NCBI GenBank assembly: GCA_000310025.1
Contig: FN649729.1
Location: 3,202,418-3,226,174, forward strand
Length of the DNA stretch: 23,757 nucleotides
Direction: 5' to 3'
From: Ectocarpus siliculosus
Taxonomy: Eukaryota; Sar; Phaeophyceae; Ectocarpales; Ectocarpaceae
Shown here: in pieces, positions 10,801 to 21,874 of the stretch
Layout of the letters: each line of letters starts with the position of its first letter
Numbering within the stretch: position 1 is the first letter of the stretch
The notes under the pieces: generated by a model
Databases searched by the model: none
Told to the model about the DNA's origin: nothing
The model's input: only the letters and a program-made list of their open reading frames with translations
Program-made: the position numbers and the translations under genes

Positions 10801-12450
10801 GTGGAACTCGACCGTGTCATGGGTTGGCAACAAGTACACCAACCCAAGTTTCTCACGGCGCGTGCATGACGAGCCTTCTGCTCACCTCGTTCGTCATCGT
10901 TTCCATCACGAGCGGCAGGTGAGGGCGTGCGTTCACCATGCCGTTGTCGACGTAGCAGCCGACGTGCTCGTAGGCCTCATAGCTACTTCCCGAGAGCCCG
11001 CGACGCGCCCCTCCCGCTGAAACCTGACGCGGCGGTGGTGGTGATACAGCCACAAGCGATGTTAATTATTAATTCATCGTGTTCTTCATCAATCTTGTGC
11101 GCTGCTTGCTGTTGTCGTTTACAGCATGTTCGCGAGCCTGTGTTTTTGATTATCACACCTCCAAAACGCTGTTAATTTACCATCTCCCTTTTCCTCACAG
11201 AGCAGTTGGCATATTTTTATTTGCCGGTTTGAGCGTTTGCCATAAGCGAGCGACGTCTGGACGCTCTTGGCACGCATGCATGTGCTCTTAACAGGAGCGT
11301 CGGGAGGGGGGCGGGGCGGGAAGCGTACGACAAATGTGAAACGACCGAAAATGAAGTTTCATGGCCGCCACGTTTCACTGTTGTTCAGATGTGCAAACTC
11401 CAGCGTAATATCTACACTCGGGATATAGTACTTGTTGCGCTTGTATGTGGTGCGGTTGAGGTGCCAAAGAGTCGCGCACTTGTCGACACATCTGCGTACA
11501 GTTGTTCTTCTGGGCGCCTGGGCGCCATGATCAACAAGACGTACGCGACCACTGCTTTCGGGCTGCAGTGCTCTTAACGATGAGTCACCCGTGCCCAACG
11601 TTGTGACTATGCTGCGACCATGTATGACGCGTCGATTGAGCCGGGCCGTCGGGCCGTCTTCGGAGTAAAGACGGTTGGTCGGGTGCTTTGCGCAAAGGGA
11701 GAAGAAAAAGGCTGAGAGGAAGGGGGCTGGCTCACGGGAGAACCAACGGCAAATTCCGTGGCCGGTTGCTTGTTTCTCTGCAACCAAGGGAATCGCTGTT
11801 CCATGAAGTGCGGTCACATGTGGCACGGCTTATGAACAGCAGTAGAAGCAGTAGCAATGTAACGTCTGTAAGTAAATGTAACGTTGCGCGTTGCTTGCTC
11901 AGTAGGGTCAACCAAAATTCCGCACGTCCTCTCTCTCTCTCTCGTTGATTATTTGCCGACGTGCGTGGTGTGTAAATCGTACGTTTTTCTCCAAAGCGAG
12001 ATGGCGGTTGGATCGAAAAGTAATTTCACGGTATTTTTGTGGCGTCGGCCAGCGGTCTGACAGCAGAGGAGTGTATGAAACAAAAAGAAAGAAGTAATCT
12101 GTTGTCTGTTACAAGTAGTGTGGTCGCTTCATCTTGAGAGCAACATGGACGGTGTCGCCACGTTGGAGGCAAAGCATGTGTGGCACGTCCGGGGCTGGTA
12201 CGTTTTTGGCGGAAGGGAATCTCCTCGTCTTTACATACCTGGTACATACCTTCAGCAACACTGCAAGACACCAAGAGCCCACGTAGAAAGCAAGCAGTTT
12301 TCTGACAAGAAAGTACTGGTAGAAAAAGAAAAAAGCGCATCCAACAATTATGCGTTCATGAAGAACACCCACCTCGGCGCCCCTGAGGGAGGTCTCCAGT
12401 GAAGCTACGGGCGTGGCACACACCAGTAGAGCTGCGGCGAGTCTCGTCAT
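7822..12450 (-). CDS. Secreted protein: two WSC domains, TPEP linker, expansin-like module
   Basis: Eight exons: 12450-12373, 11023-10886, 10648-10505, 10054-9742, 9431-9376, 9135-8829, 8549-8426, 8146-7822. They sum to 1485 nt (494 residues plus TAA), with agreeing phases at all seven GT-AG introns. Residues 1-18 form a signal peptide ([17 protein letters not shown]). WSC1 spans about 44-136 and WSC2 about 145-236, each with the eight cysteines of the family (WSC1: C49, 74, 78, 94, 96, 112, 116, 124). A TPEP linker covers about 249-296. From about 310 comes a double-psi beta-barrel (GEGTYY, NCGF, CGAC, DKCPEC, then GDLDF with D397 at the position of the conserved expansin aspartate). A C-terminal beta domain follows ([21 protein letters not shown]). 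WSC domains bind carbohydrate; expansins loosen cell-wall polymers without hydrolysis. The likely role is extracellular wall remodelling (inferred). The start ATG has A at -3. Confidence 0.92.
8979..9130. repeat. 12-bp coding minisatellite encoding TPEP
   Basis: Nine perfect 12-bp units (GTGGGTTCCGGG on the plus strand, 9011-9118) sit inside exon 6 of the WSC-expansin gene, with diverged units on both sides. Read on the minus strand each unit encodes a four-residue TPEP step of the linker. The flanking units at each end carry GTCGACTCGGGG, encoding a Ser variant. The plus strand is a run of G3-G4 tracts spaced by 2-4 bases, so it could form G-quadruplexes. Confidence 0.95.
9163..9203. repeat. 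Short tandem duplication in intron 5 of the WSC-expansin gene
   Basis: AAGGCACAACATAAGCGC occurs at 9163-9180 and again at 9186-9203, a period of 23 bp. It lies 28 bp upstream of exon 6 in transcript orientation and lengthens the intron slightly. No function is apparent. Confidence 0.85.
11024..12372 (-). other. Intron 1 of the WSC-expansin gene
   Basis: This 1349-bp intron separates the signal-peptide exon from the first WSC exon. The donor is GAG/GTGGGT and the acceptor CGTCAG/GTT, both phase 0. It includes a TC run at about 11930-11942. I see no further exon in it, although an extra phase-0 exon of a length divisible by three could be missed by eye. Confidence 0.7.
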
Positions 12451-14461
12451 GATCCTGGTAGCTGCTGTCTGGGGGGCGGAAAGGGAGAAAGCAGCAGTGC
12501 GGCGGTACACGTGTGGCAGCAGCATCAGCAGCAGCAGTTGCAAAACGAACAAAAAAAACGATACGCATGGTGGTACAAGATCGGGATGGTATGCAAAGTA
12601 GAGTACCGCTGAGACTTTCGACCACCAAATACAAACAAGAATCACATATATCGGACACAGCGACAGCAGTCGTGCGAGTCTCTTTCGTTGCACAACTGTC
12701 TTTTGCCGAGAACGAAAAAGCGTGTGCGTTGCAAAGTGTCCTCCGAGCTGGACTCTTAGCACTCCGCTCGACAGCGGTGATTGGGGTCTCGCGTGCGGCT
12801 GCATTTCTGCGTAACTGCTGCTGCTGCCGGTGCACGCAAAAAGAAAGATACCTACCTCATCAGCAGCCAAAAAACAGACACTCGCGCGCGTGGCCGTGAT
12901 GATTTGACAGCAGTCAGCAGCAGTCAGCTGTGCGTATCCCTGGTACTACTAGCTACAGTCACAGCCAGGCACGCACGCGCTTCAGTGGCAACCCAGCAGA
13001 GCACACTCCGGACTCTACTCGTGACCTCTCGCGAGTCCGGCAGCTGAGCTACAGCAGTAGAGTAGCTGCTGCACACCCTTCCAACCAGGGAAAGGTTCGG
13101 TCTCTCGCAAAAGAATCGCACGGTGAGCGGCAGAAGCCCACCGAGCCATTGCTTGAGACGGCGCGACAAACCACTTCACGCATCAACAGGGTCTCTCACC
13201 TGCTGCTGTACACACCCTGTGCTAGCTACTAGCAGCGGTGGAGAGCGAGGGAGAGAGGAAGGAGAGAGGAGATGAGGAGGAGAGTGTGGGAGATGGTGGT
13301 GGGGAAGGGGGTGGCTTGTGCTTCCGGAGAGAGCCGTTAGTTTTCGCGAAACGAAACCATCCATCCAACGTGTTTGTGGCGGCGTGTGTGAATATAGCAA
13401 AGATCCGTTGCCAGAACAAGAAAGATCCAAGATATGTGTGTGTCCATGCAGATCCGGACCAGAGAGGAAATAAAATGGAGGGATCCAAAAATCTTGGCCG
13501 AAGATGTTGCTCCGTACATACTGTAGTGCACCGGCTTATTGGCTTGGCGCAGGACATCGGGTGCGAGAAGAGGACAACGGACTGCTGCGGCTATAACGTT
13601 CGTCGTTGGATAGCGTGGAGATATGACATATGGTCTTGCATCCCGCCGACAGGAGTCGGGTGGATGAAAAGTGACGACGCCCCATGGAATCAGTCATCAT
13701 CCATAGTTGCAACGGTTGTTTTTGCCTGGACACTGGGCTATAAACTATCGATTGTTAATGGTTTCGCCACACAACAACACTTTAACGCTTTCATGACTAC
13801 AAATAAATACAAGCAATTTCGTATGGCGGTCAAGCGTACGTATGTGTGCGTTGAAATGAGGTGGTCGGAATAGTCTCGTCGCCCCCGCCCGTCGGCATCC
13901 GATAGATGATCCTCCTCGTCTCTCCGACGTTTTTTCTCCTCCTCCTCCTGTTGTTGTTCTCCACGTCAGTGTGCATCGTCATCAACATTCTCAGCCAGCT
14001 GCGGTTTATTGTACGAACTACTACTGCAGTACTGTCTCTGAAACAACATCAACAAATTTAATTTCCTAGTCGTTGGTAGGGAAGGGGGCAGGCATGGCGA
14101 CAGACTGACGACTGCGGGCGGCACACCGGCATGTATTATCTGCATGCATTTAATCAAAATTTAACGTAGACTGCATCACAGGATCTACGTCGTCAGCACG
14201 ACTGACTGTGGGTCATGATCACTTGTTCTGACGACAAAATGCAGTAATTCAAGGACTTGCGAGCTCCCTTCATACTTTGTACCTCCAGGTAGGCTTTTAG
14301 AATGTTGCTTGCCTGCAACAGACGATTGCAGACGTACCATGTACTTCGAAGTACATATTTATCGGGGACAACGACCCCATGATAAACGATCAGTAAATAA
14401 TCAGCATGCACAACCACTTGCAACCAGTAGACAATCAGCATCCGATCCTTGATCGCGCACG

Positions 14462-14600
14462 CACCATTTTTATTTATTTTCTAGTGGCTTTGTGACCGAC
14501 CGTGGAAGGTAAGGCGTCCGTCCACGTCTCACAGTTTTTGACCAGTAAACATACAAGGATTCGGAGACCGGAATGGTTTTATGGTGAAGACAACAACAGC
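14462..14600 (+). mobile_element. Probable second, diverged copy of the SINE-like family
   Basis: The stretch 14545-14600 resembles the 3' end of the insertion at 1797-1981. In the same order both contain CAGTA, ACATAC-AAGG, GG-AG, CCGGAA/TCGGAACGGTTTT, then GTGAAGACAACAAC and an AAC/CAA-type tail. Upstream, GTGACC followed by GACCG and a T-rich stretch may also correspond, so the copy may begin near 14462. The tail here is interrupted (CAACAACAGCAACAAAAC), as expected of an older insertion. I did not find target-site duplications. Confidence 0.55.
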
Positions 14601-14851
14601 AACAAAACATGGCACTATATTAACACCGTCCTCCTACCGCACAGCAGTATCGGCCTTGCCCACCCTTCTACATGGGAAGAGCTCCGATCCGGGGTCTCTC
14701 ACGAAAACACCGACCGAAAGCAAAGTTAGGCTCGTTGGCTCACTTGTACGTTGTTGTACTTCGACTGCGTTCGTTCCTTTGGTACAAAGATATCAGATGT
14801 GGAACAGGATGGCTGCCTACCGAACCGAAATACACCAAGCAGTGTGTGGAT

Positions 14852-15157
14852 GTGTGGATGGAGGCGGGGTTGCCTTCAAGCAAGGGACGAAACAGAAAAC
14901 AAATAACGCCGACAACCACCCCAAATCATCATCGATGGCATTCGACTGCTGTACGATGATGCACTTCAACACGCCGGCCGAATGATCGATGTTGATAATA
15001 TCGAGAGTGTGGATGGAGGCGGGGTTGCCTTCAAGCAAGGGACGAAACAGAAAACAAATAACGCCGACAACCACCCCAAGTCATCATCAATGGCATTCGA
15101 CTGCGGTACGATGCACTTCAACACGCCAGCCGAATGATCGATGTTCATTATATCGAC
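14852..15157. repeat. 155-bp tandem duplication
   Basis: A unit starting GTGTGGATGGAGGCGG is present at 14852-15006 and again at 15007 to about 15157. The copies differ by a few substitutions and a short deletion (GATGATGCAC against GATGCAC). No gene or element is recognised in the unit. The divergence places it earlier than the exact 75-bp duplication at 6282. Confidence 0.9.
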
Positions 15158-15840
15158 TCGACTATTTGCTTTCTTTTGGGGGGCGTCTGTCTGGAGGAGA
15201 CCTGCTACGCCAACAGCCGCGCCAAAATCGTCGCAAATACACGCCGGCTGGCGGCTCGGAAGACAGCAACCACGCGGCGCACGCGTCGCGTTACCAAGTA
15301 TGTATGTACGTGAACACCGACGTTTCGTTGTTGAAACTACAAAGGGACAGCAAAAGTTGCTTGTGTCCGTTACGTACTTCATCTACACGCAAAATACCAA
15401 CAACGTACTTTGCTGTGTGCCCGCACGCCCCTACGGCAGGTACCACAATGCGTCCACGGGATCGGCCACAAAACCAACCTTAGAACCTTCCTCAACAACT
15501 AGTCAACCGCTGTCGCAGACGCAAATTCGAAAAACAACGATCCAGCAGTTGCAACTCGCCGCTAAGGAGAGCAGCGAGTGATAGACACCGAGAGAACCCG
15601 TATCAAGACACGAAGAGATACAACGGACCCCAAGAAACGCAAAAACTCGCAGCAAACGGGGAGGTATCAGGATGTGCCAACGAGCAGAGCAGGCAGGCCC
15701 AACCACAACCAAAACAAGTATCGGGTCTTGCACGCACGCCGAGCAGGCAACGAGAACGGTCAGGAACACCGAAACGTTGCATGCCACGCACCCCCCCCCA
15801 ACTCCCACTAAGGAAGGAACGATTGGCCATCGGCGATCGG

Positions 15841-15945
15841 TCCTGTGAGGACAATGTTCCGTCCTCTAGAGGACGCGTGGTCAATGGTCTAACCGCTAAG
15901 GCATGCAAAACATAAGAGTACGCCCCCCCCCCCCCCCCTCCCCCT
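15841..15945 (+). mobile_element. Short poly-C-tailed element sharing the LINE 3' end (copy A)
   Basis: This segment and 16989-17094 align from TCCTGTG through to the poly-C tail. It contains a perfect palindrome GTCCTCTAGAGGAC (15861-15874), then GACGCGTGGTCAATGGTCTA, then CTAAGGCATGCAAAAC, then GAGTACG and C17. The same order (GGGACGCGTGGTCAATGGTC ... ATGAGTAC and poly-C) occurs at the 3' end of the LINE (about 239-320, minus strand). It is either a SINE that uses the LINE tail or a severely truncated LINE copy. It ends 72 bp beyond the FPS stop codon and so may be in the FPS 3' UTR. Confidence 0.78.
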
Positions 15946-16016
15946 GCCATTTCACCCCCGCGAGGATTCCGACTGCCAGAATGGCCTACAACAGACGCCT
16001 CGCTGCGCCGATCACT

Positions 16017-19000
16017 TCACTTGGATCGCTTGTAGATCTTGTCGATGAACTGGTGGAAGACCTGCAGGAACAGCAAGCAGACGGTGGACGCCGTACATAG
16101 GCAGAGCGTGAGTGAGAGAAAAACAAAAAAAAGCAAGCTGCGGAAGAAGCAGGAAGGAGGCAGACAGCGAGGACGACCGTCGGGTGCATGCGCGTGGCGG
16201 TGGACTTTCTCTCCCTGACGGGGCCTTCGTGCGTCAAGTGAAACGGCACCGATGATGGCGCAAGCGTTGCACACACACACACACACACACCTACAGCAGG
16301 AGTCTAACGCGGAGACAAAGGGAAGTGCCGAAGAAGCCACGGCGCGTGCTGCGCCACGACGTGGCCCCAGCGAAAACAAGTCTCTTGCAACTCCTCCGCT
16401 GGAAAAAAATTATAAAACATATGAAGTACCAAAATTACGACCGGCACGGACGGTATAACCCCCGTGACAATAAAAAACGGATGCACACCGCCTGCCCGGT
16501 CAGAAACGCGCCAACCACCACGCACGTGCGCTCGCACGGCGCGTGGAAACTACGGTTTTTATCAAATCACTGGGCGCATCTCGCGAAAAATGTATACATT
16601 TCAATGTCCAAGCCGCTGCGCGCGTCTTCCCACAAATAAGACAACAAAAAACGTACCACGCTCGGTACAACGTCACAGATGTATAAAAACATTTGCGTGC
16701 GCAGCCCGTCGGCCTGCGCATTCACTTCGTACAGAAAAAAAAAAAAAAAACACACACACACGCACACGCACACGCACACGCACACACACACACACACACA
16801 CACCGCACTGAGACTGGCGTCTTCTCATTGGTCAGCCGGTTAGCGCGGTCGATGCTAAAGATTAAAACACACACAAGCTGCAGGCGCTGCGCCGTGCGCC
16901 GTACACACAAATGGACGGAGATCCGTGCTGGGCAAGCTGTGGCAACAGAGTCACAGGTTGTGTGAGCGGCGTCGTCCCCCCACCCATTTCCTGTGGGAAC
17001 AATACCTCGTCCTCTCGAGGACGCGTGGTAAATGGTCTAACCGCTAAGGCATGCAAAACATGGGTACGCCCCAACCGCCGCCCCCCCCTCCCCCATGCAA
17101 TGGTCTAACGACTACGGCATGCACGACTATGAGTACACCCCCCTCCCCCCCCCGTTTCCTCACCGCGTGGGGGATGTCCTCGACCTTCGCGATGAGCTCC
17201 TTGATCTGCTTGTGAGTGTCCTCCTCGTACTTGGCGTACACTTTCTCCAGCTTCAGCTCGCGGTACAGCTCCTTGACGCGCTCAATCTTGACGAAAAGAG
17301 CAAAAAAATGCAAACACAAAACACAAAATTAACACTCGCACTCAAAAAGATACAGCAGTAGAACAGAGGCCGTCCTTTGCGATTCTTGTGTGCTTCTTTT
17401 TCTACTGTAGCGAATTTTGCCGTGTTTGGCCGATTTTGTGAGGTCGATGCCAACCCACGAAGCACCGTCATTTGACAACTTTGTTGCCTTGGTTCGAAGA
17501 GGTCGCCAAGAACGCCGATGATGTGGTTCCGCAGAGAGAAGCTCACGCCGAGTGTGTGCATGGTAAAGGAAATCATCGAGGGTTGCAGGAGTTGAAAAGA
17601 TATACCTTGCTCCCCCAAAGCTTTCGGCACAGCCACCCTCGCGTTCTGCTCGAACATGACTTTTGGCAACAGTCAATTGCATGTCCCATTGAAACGGCAA
17701 GCTCTTCGCGACAACCGCTTGGTTGGACTGACACACGAAAAACAGCAACGCGACAAACCGCTTGGTTGGACCGACACACGAAAAACAGCAACGCCACCAA
17801 CAGGCTGACCGTACAACGCCGCATCGGCAGCAACACAACCAACAGCGGACTACAGTAGACTGCTGCATGTTTCAAAAATGAAGCATGCCTTCCACGCCAT
17901 TACCATCGGTCCCCCCCCCCCATGCTGTACCTTAGCTTCCTCGTCGATTGCGTAGTTCTGGATGAGGACGGCCTTCTGCGCCTTGGAGGCCCTCTCAAGC
18001 GCCTGCACCACCAGCCAGCTGCACTTGTTGTCTTGGATGTCGGTGCCCACCTTTTCGGTCGTCGAAAGCGTAGTTTGCGCGTTCCGAACAGCGACGTACA
18101 GTACAGCACACAGCAAGAAAGAAAGGAGAGACGCGTGTGATCATTCTGTGCTGCTGCTGCTGCTGCTGCTGCTGTTGCTGCTGTTTGGCTAAGATGGAAA
18201 ACAGTAAGAACGAGAACCAAGCCGATGCGAATCGCCGGGAGGAGGAAGGGGGAGGAGGAAAAGTAAAAGGACGAGACGCCCGCCGCACAGGAAAAACGAT
18301 AGCCCCGTCGGCCGCACCAAACGCCGCCATAACGTTGGGGCATGCAACCGCATGGTGCCGCTGCTGCAACATTTGTCTCGCTTGCTGTTGTGTATTTTCG
18401 TCCGTTTCTCGCCCCGAGACGGTGCAGTAGGTAAAACACTTGGTCCGATCCCCTACAGAAGTGGTGACCTAAGAAACCGACGGTTTCATCTCAACGTATT
18501 CAACAACCACCGCCAACCTCTCCGCTGTGGCCGTTCCATGAGGGCAAAGAGACCAGCGCGTGCTGTTTATGCGGCTTGGTTCACGGAATGGGTCTTGGGG
18601 CAGTGTTCCTTTCGAACGTGGGGAAGTAGTTTCGCGAACCTTACCGAATACCTCCGGGAGGGCGCCAATAAGAAGTCGGGGAGGGCGCCAAAAGAGTCGA
18701 GAGGGGGTCACTTGGACAACGGCAGCACACCCCCAACTCATCGAAAACAACGACAACGGAGCTGCCGCTGTCGCGCCGCTGTCAGGGCACTACCACTGCT
18801 GTCAACACCGCTTCGAGGGAAGGTGCTGTAGCGAATGTGCGTGTGCGTGCGTCCCTAAAACTCGGTCCTATGCAAAAATATCGCCGCAACAACGCGGGTA
18901 TCTAGAAACACGCTTCAATCTGCGCCTACAAGAGCCGTTGTACGTGGAAATATTGTCAGGGTACGGTCAACAACACCGCTCGTGCTGTCCAGACGTGCGT

Positions 19001-21827
19001 GCGGCCCTTTTGCAACAAGCACCCCGCAACACCGCGGGTGCATGTAGAAACGCTTCCTGCGAGAGCCGTCCTTACGGACATGATCCCAAGCACGACACAC
19101 ACCTTTCCGATGACCTCCGGGTCGCCGAAGCAGTCGAGGTAGTCGTCCTGGATCTGGAAGAACTCCCCTATCCGGCAGCAGATGTCGCGGGCGAGCCGGT
19201 AGCTGGCGGGGTCCTTCACGCCGGCGTAGATCATGCCGATCGCGCAAGGCAGGTAGAAGGTGTAGTACGCCGTCTTATACCGGACGATCATGCGGTAGCG
19301 CACGGGAGTAAACCTGCAGAGGGGGTGGGGGTGGGGGGCGCAATCATGTTTCGCGTTTCGCATGCTTGAGCTGTTAGACCAGCGTCTTCGAGGGGGCGGG
19401 GGGGGGGGGGGAGGGGTGGCATTCTGCGTTTCGTGGGATTGTGAAAAGACATCTCCAGGGCAACCACTGCCGGTACGCCCAAAGAATACCGCAAGATCCA
19501 GTCTGGAACATCCAGCAAAAACGTGGGATAGTCTACAGTACCTACGGGATCACCTATATTTCACCCCCCAAGGATTATCATGCCATCGAGAGAGAAAATA
19601 TCTCGCCCTCCCTCGCGCAACAGAGCACCCTGCGTCTCTTTTCTACCTAATGTCGTTTGTATGTCTCACTCTCGTCTTGTCTGTCGGTCTCTGTCTGTCT
19701 CTCTATGTCCTCTGTCCCCGTCTCTGTCCCCGTCTGTCTCTATCCCGTTCTCTCTGTGTGCCTCCCGTCTCTGTCTCTATCTATTACTTGTGTGTGTGTT
19801 TGTCTGTGTCCCTCCCTCTCTCTCTGTGTGTCTCTCTCTGTCTCTGTCTCTTGCCTGGTGAGATCGGACGGGGCGTCCATCGGCTGGGACGTGAGGTCCA
19901 GAAGCTGCCCCATCTCGGTCCGGTAGGTCACGTCGTGGAACAGCTCCACCAGCTGCAGGTAGTAGTTCTCGTGAGCGAAGTGCCGCTTCAACATCTGCGG
20001 GACACGCAGAAGTAGCGAAAACACACACGGCGGACAATGTGGCAAAAGTGTAGTAAGACACGTGCGGGGTGATGGAATGTTGCGCGGTTAGCAACGCGTC
20101 GGCACACAGAACAACAAAAAACAAACGTGCGCAGAAAAAAAAATACTAGAGCAGGACGACACGATTACACCCAAATCTCTCGTTCGCACGGCGACGGACG
20201 TCTCCAAACTCCACCGGGGGTGCCACCGAATGCAACCGAAGGGGGGCACGTCGCCCCGTGGACCTCAGACACGAATATTTTCGGAAAGAGAGGGCGGAAA
20301 CTCAAGGCCCGTTGTACTCGCCCCCCACTCGAATCCGCCGAAACTACAAGACCTCTGACAAGAGACAAGTTCTTTTTTCGCTCGGCGTGGCGGCGTACCT
20401 TGGCGGTATGGGGGCGACAATACCGTCCTCACCTCTCGCGGTTCCTGTCTACAGTAGCCGCTTGAACAACAGCAGTAGCGTTGACTCACCTTGAACACGT
20501 GGGCCTCGAGGATGAAAGAGTCGTTGATGGCGATCTCCTGCACCTTGGGCACCTTCTCGGAGAGAGAGAGAGAGAGAGAGAGAGAGGGACAGAGAAACAG
20601 AGGGGGGGGGGGGAGGACGAGCAACAGAGGGCACCCAGAGTCGGTCGTAAGAGTCGTTGGAATACAAACGTAGCTGCTGCCGACACACACCATCGAAAAA
20701 AACAAATCTGCTGACGCGTTCCTTTCACACTTTGGGTGACCCTTAACTCAGCATGTGTTTGTCTCTGTTTCTGTCTCCCCACCTTGTACCAGCAGGGTTG
20801 CCCGCGGCGGGTTAGGCTCCTGTCCATGACATCGTCGGCCACCAGGAAAAACGCCTGCAGCCACTCCACGCACCATCCAAGAATGCTGCCGCGGCATACC
20901 TGGGTCAACCGTGGGGGCGGGGGGGGGCGGGGGGGGTCATTTTTTCATCGACACCTTGTCTCAGATACCGTCAACGCACCTCTTATACCCGGATGAAACG
21001 TGGGGTCTCATTTTCCCATTGACAACTTGCCTCGTCTATCGTCAACGCACCTCTTTGGGGCCCTGAGTGCCACCGATTCTCTCTGTTGCATGCTGCTGTG
21101 GCAGCCAACCCCCCCCCCCCGTAAGACGGAGACCTAAAAAATGCTCGCGCACTTGGTACACGATTCTGGACATGGCCATAGACGGGGGAAAGAGGGAAAC
21201 GATATGGTACGGGAGAGGTGGTCCCTACAAACAAAACCACCGGAAAACAAATCCCCTCCGCGACCCCCCCCCCCTATACCTCTTCGTGGCGGAGCTCCCT
21301 GCCGTTGGCCTCGGCGAACGCTCTCAGCACGTCCACGACCCCCATCCCCCGGTTCATCTTGCCTCCCTTGGTGTTGTACTCCAGGTTCTCCTGGATCCAA
21401 TCCAACTGCGCCGGGATTCCCTCGTACTGGTACCATGGTATTGTGTTGGCGTTCGGAAAAGAAGAAAAAAAATAAAACGTTCCGAAGAAGAAAGAATTAC
21501 ACGACAGATTCGCGGCGGCGTGTCAGCACCGAGTCGTACAATGGAAGGTCTCGACGAAACCACGCACCGTTGGTGGAATGGAAACAGCAGGCACTTAACA
21601 AGAAAAATCCAAAGAACGACCGGAGGGGGTAAGCTGCACTCACGCGGCACGTTGTATAACCCCCCGAAAAACATATCAGCACGGCCAGTGGCCGGCTTCA
21701 CAAGAATCCTACACTGTACATACTGCGAGGACAAGTTCTAACCAATTGAGCTGGGGAAACGAGCACACGTGTTTGACACCCCGCCCGTGTCCAACGCCAC
21801 ACGAAAAGGAGCAAACAACGTCGCCCC

Positions 21828-21874
<47 letters not shown>

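Larger units (their letters stand above)
12451..16016. other. Spacer upstream of the WSC-expansin gene and downstream of FPS
   Basis: About 3.6 kb without a recognised gene. The left end should hold the promoter and 5' UTR of the WSC-expansin gene; a CACGTG site lies at about 12508-12514. The region carries CAG-rich stretches (12480-12535 and 12905-12930), a CTC run near 13930-13950, a probable second copy of the SINE-like family (14462-14600), a 155-bp tandem duplication (14852-15157) and a poly-C-tailed retroelement copy (15841-15945). An open frame at 13238-13873 (211 codons, but 132 from its first ATG at 13475) matches nothing I know. Confidence 0.5.

Noticed and set aside
13238-13873. 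211-codon open frame on the plus strand as a gene
   Set aside because: It starts with GTG; the first ATG is at 13475, leaving 132 codons. The first part is low-complexity Gly/Glu, and no motif or splice partner is seen. It stays a possibility, not a call.
16829-16870. tRNA-like sequence (GGTCAGCCGGTTAGCGCG)
   Set aside because: It resembles a tRNA D-arm but has no matching anticodon arm, T-arm or acceptor stem, and no clear B box follows.
17880-17931. Further copy of the poly-C-tailed element beside FPS exon 7
   Set aside because: There is a C11 run and the word GCATGC, but the order and orientation of motifs do not fit the family. Similarity is too weak to call.
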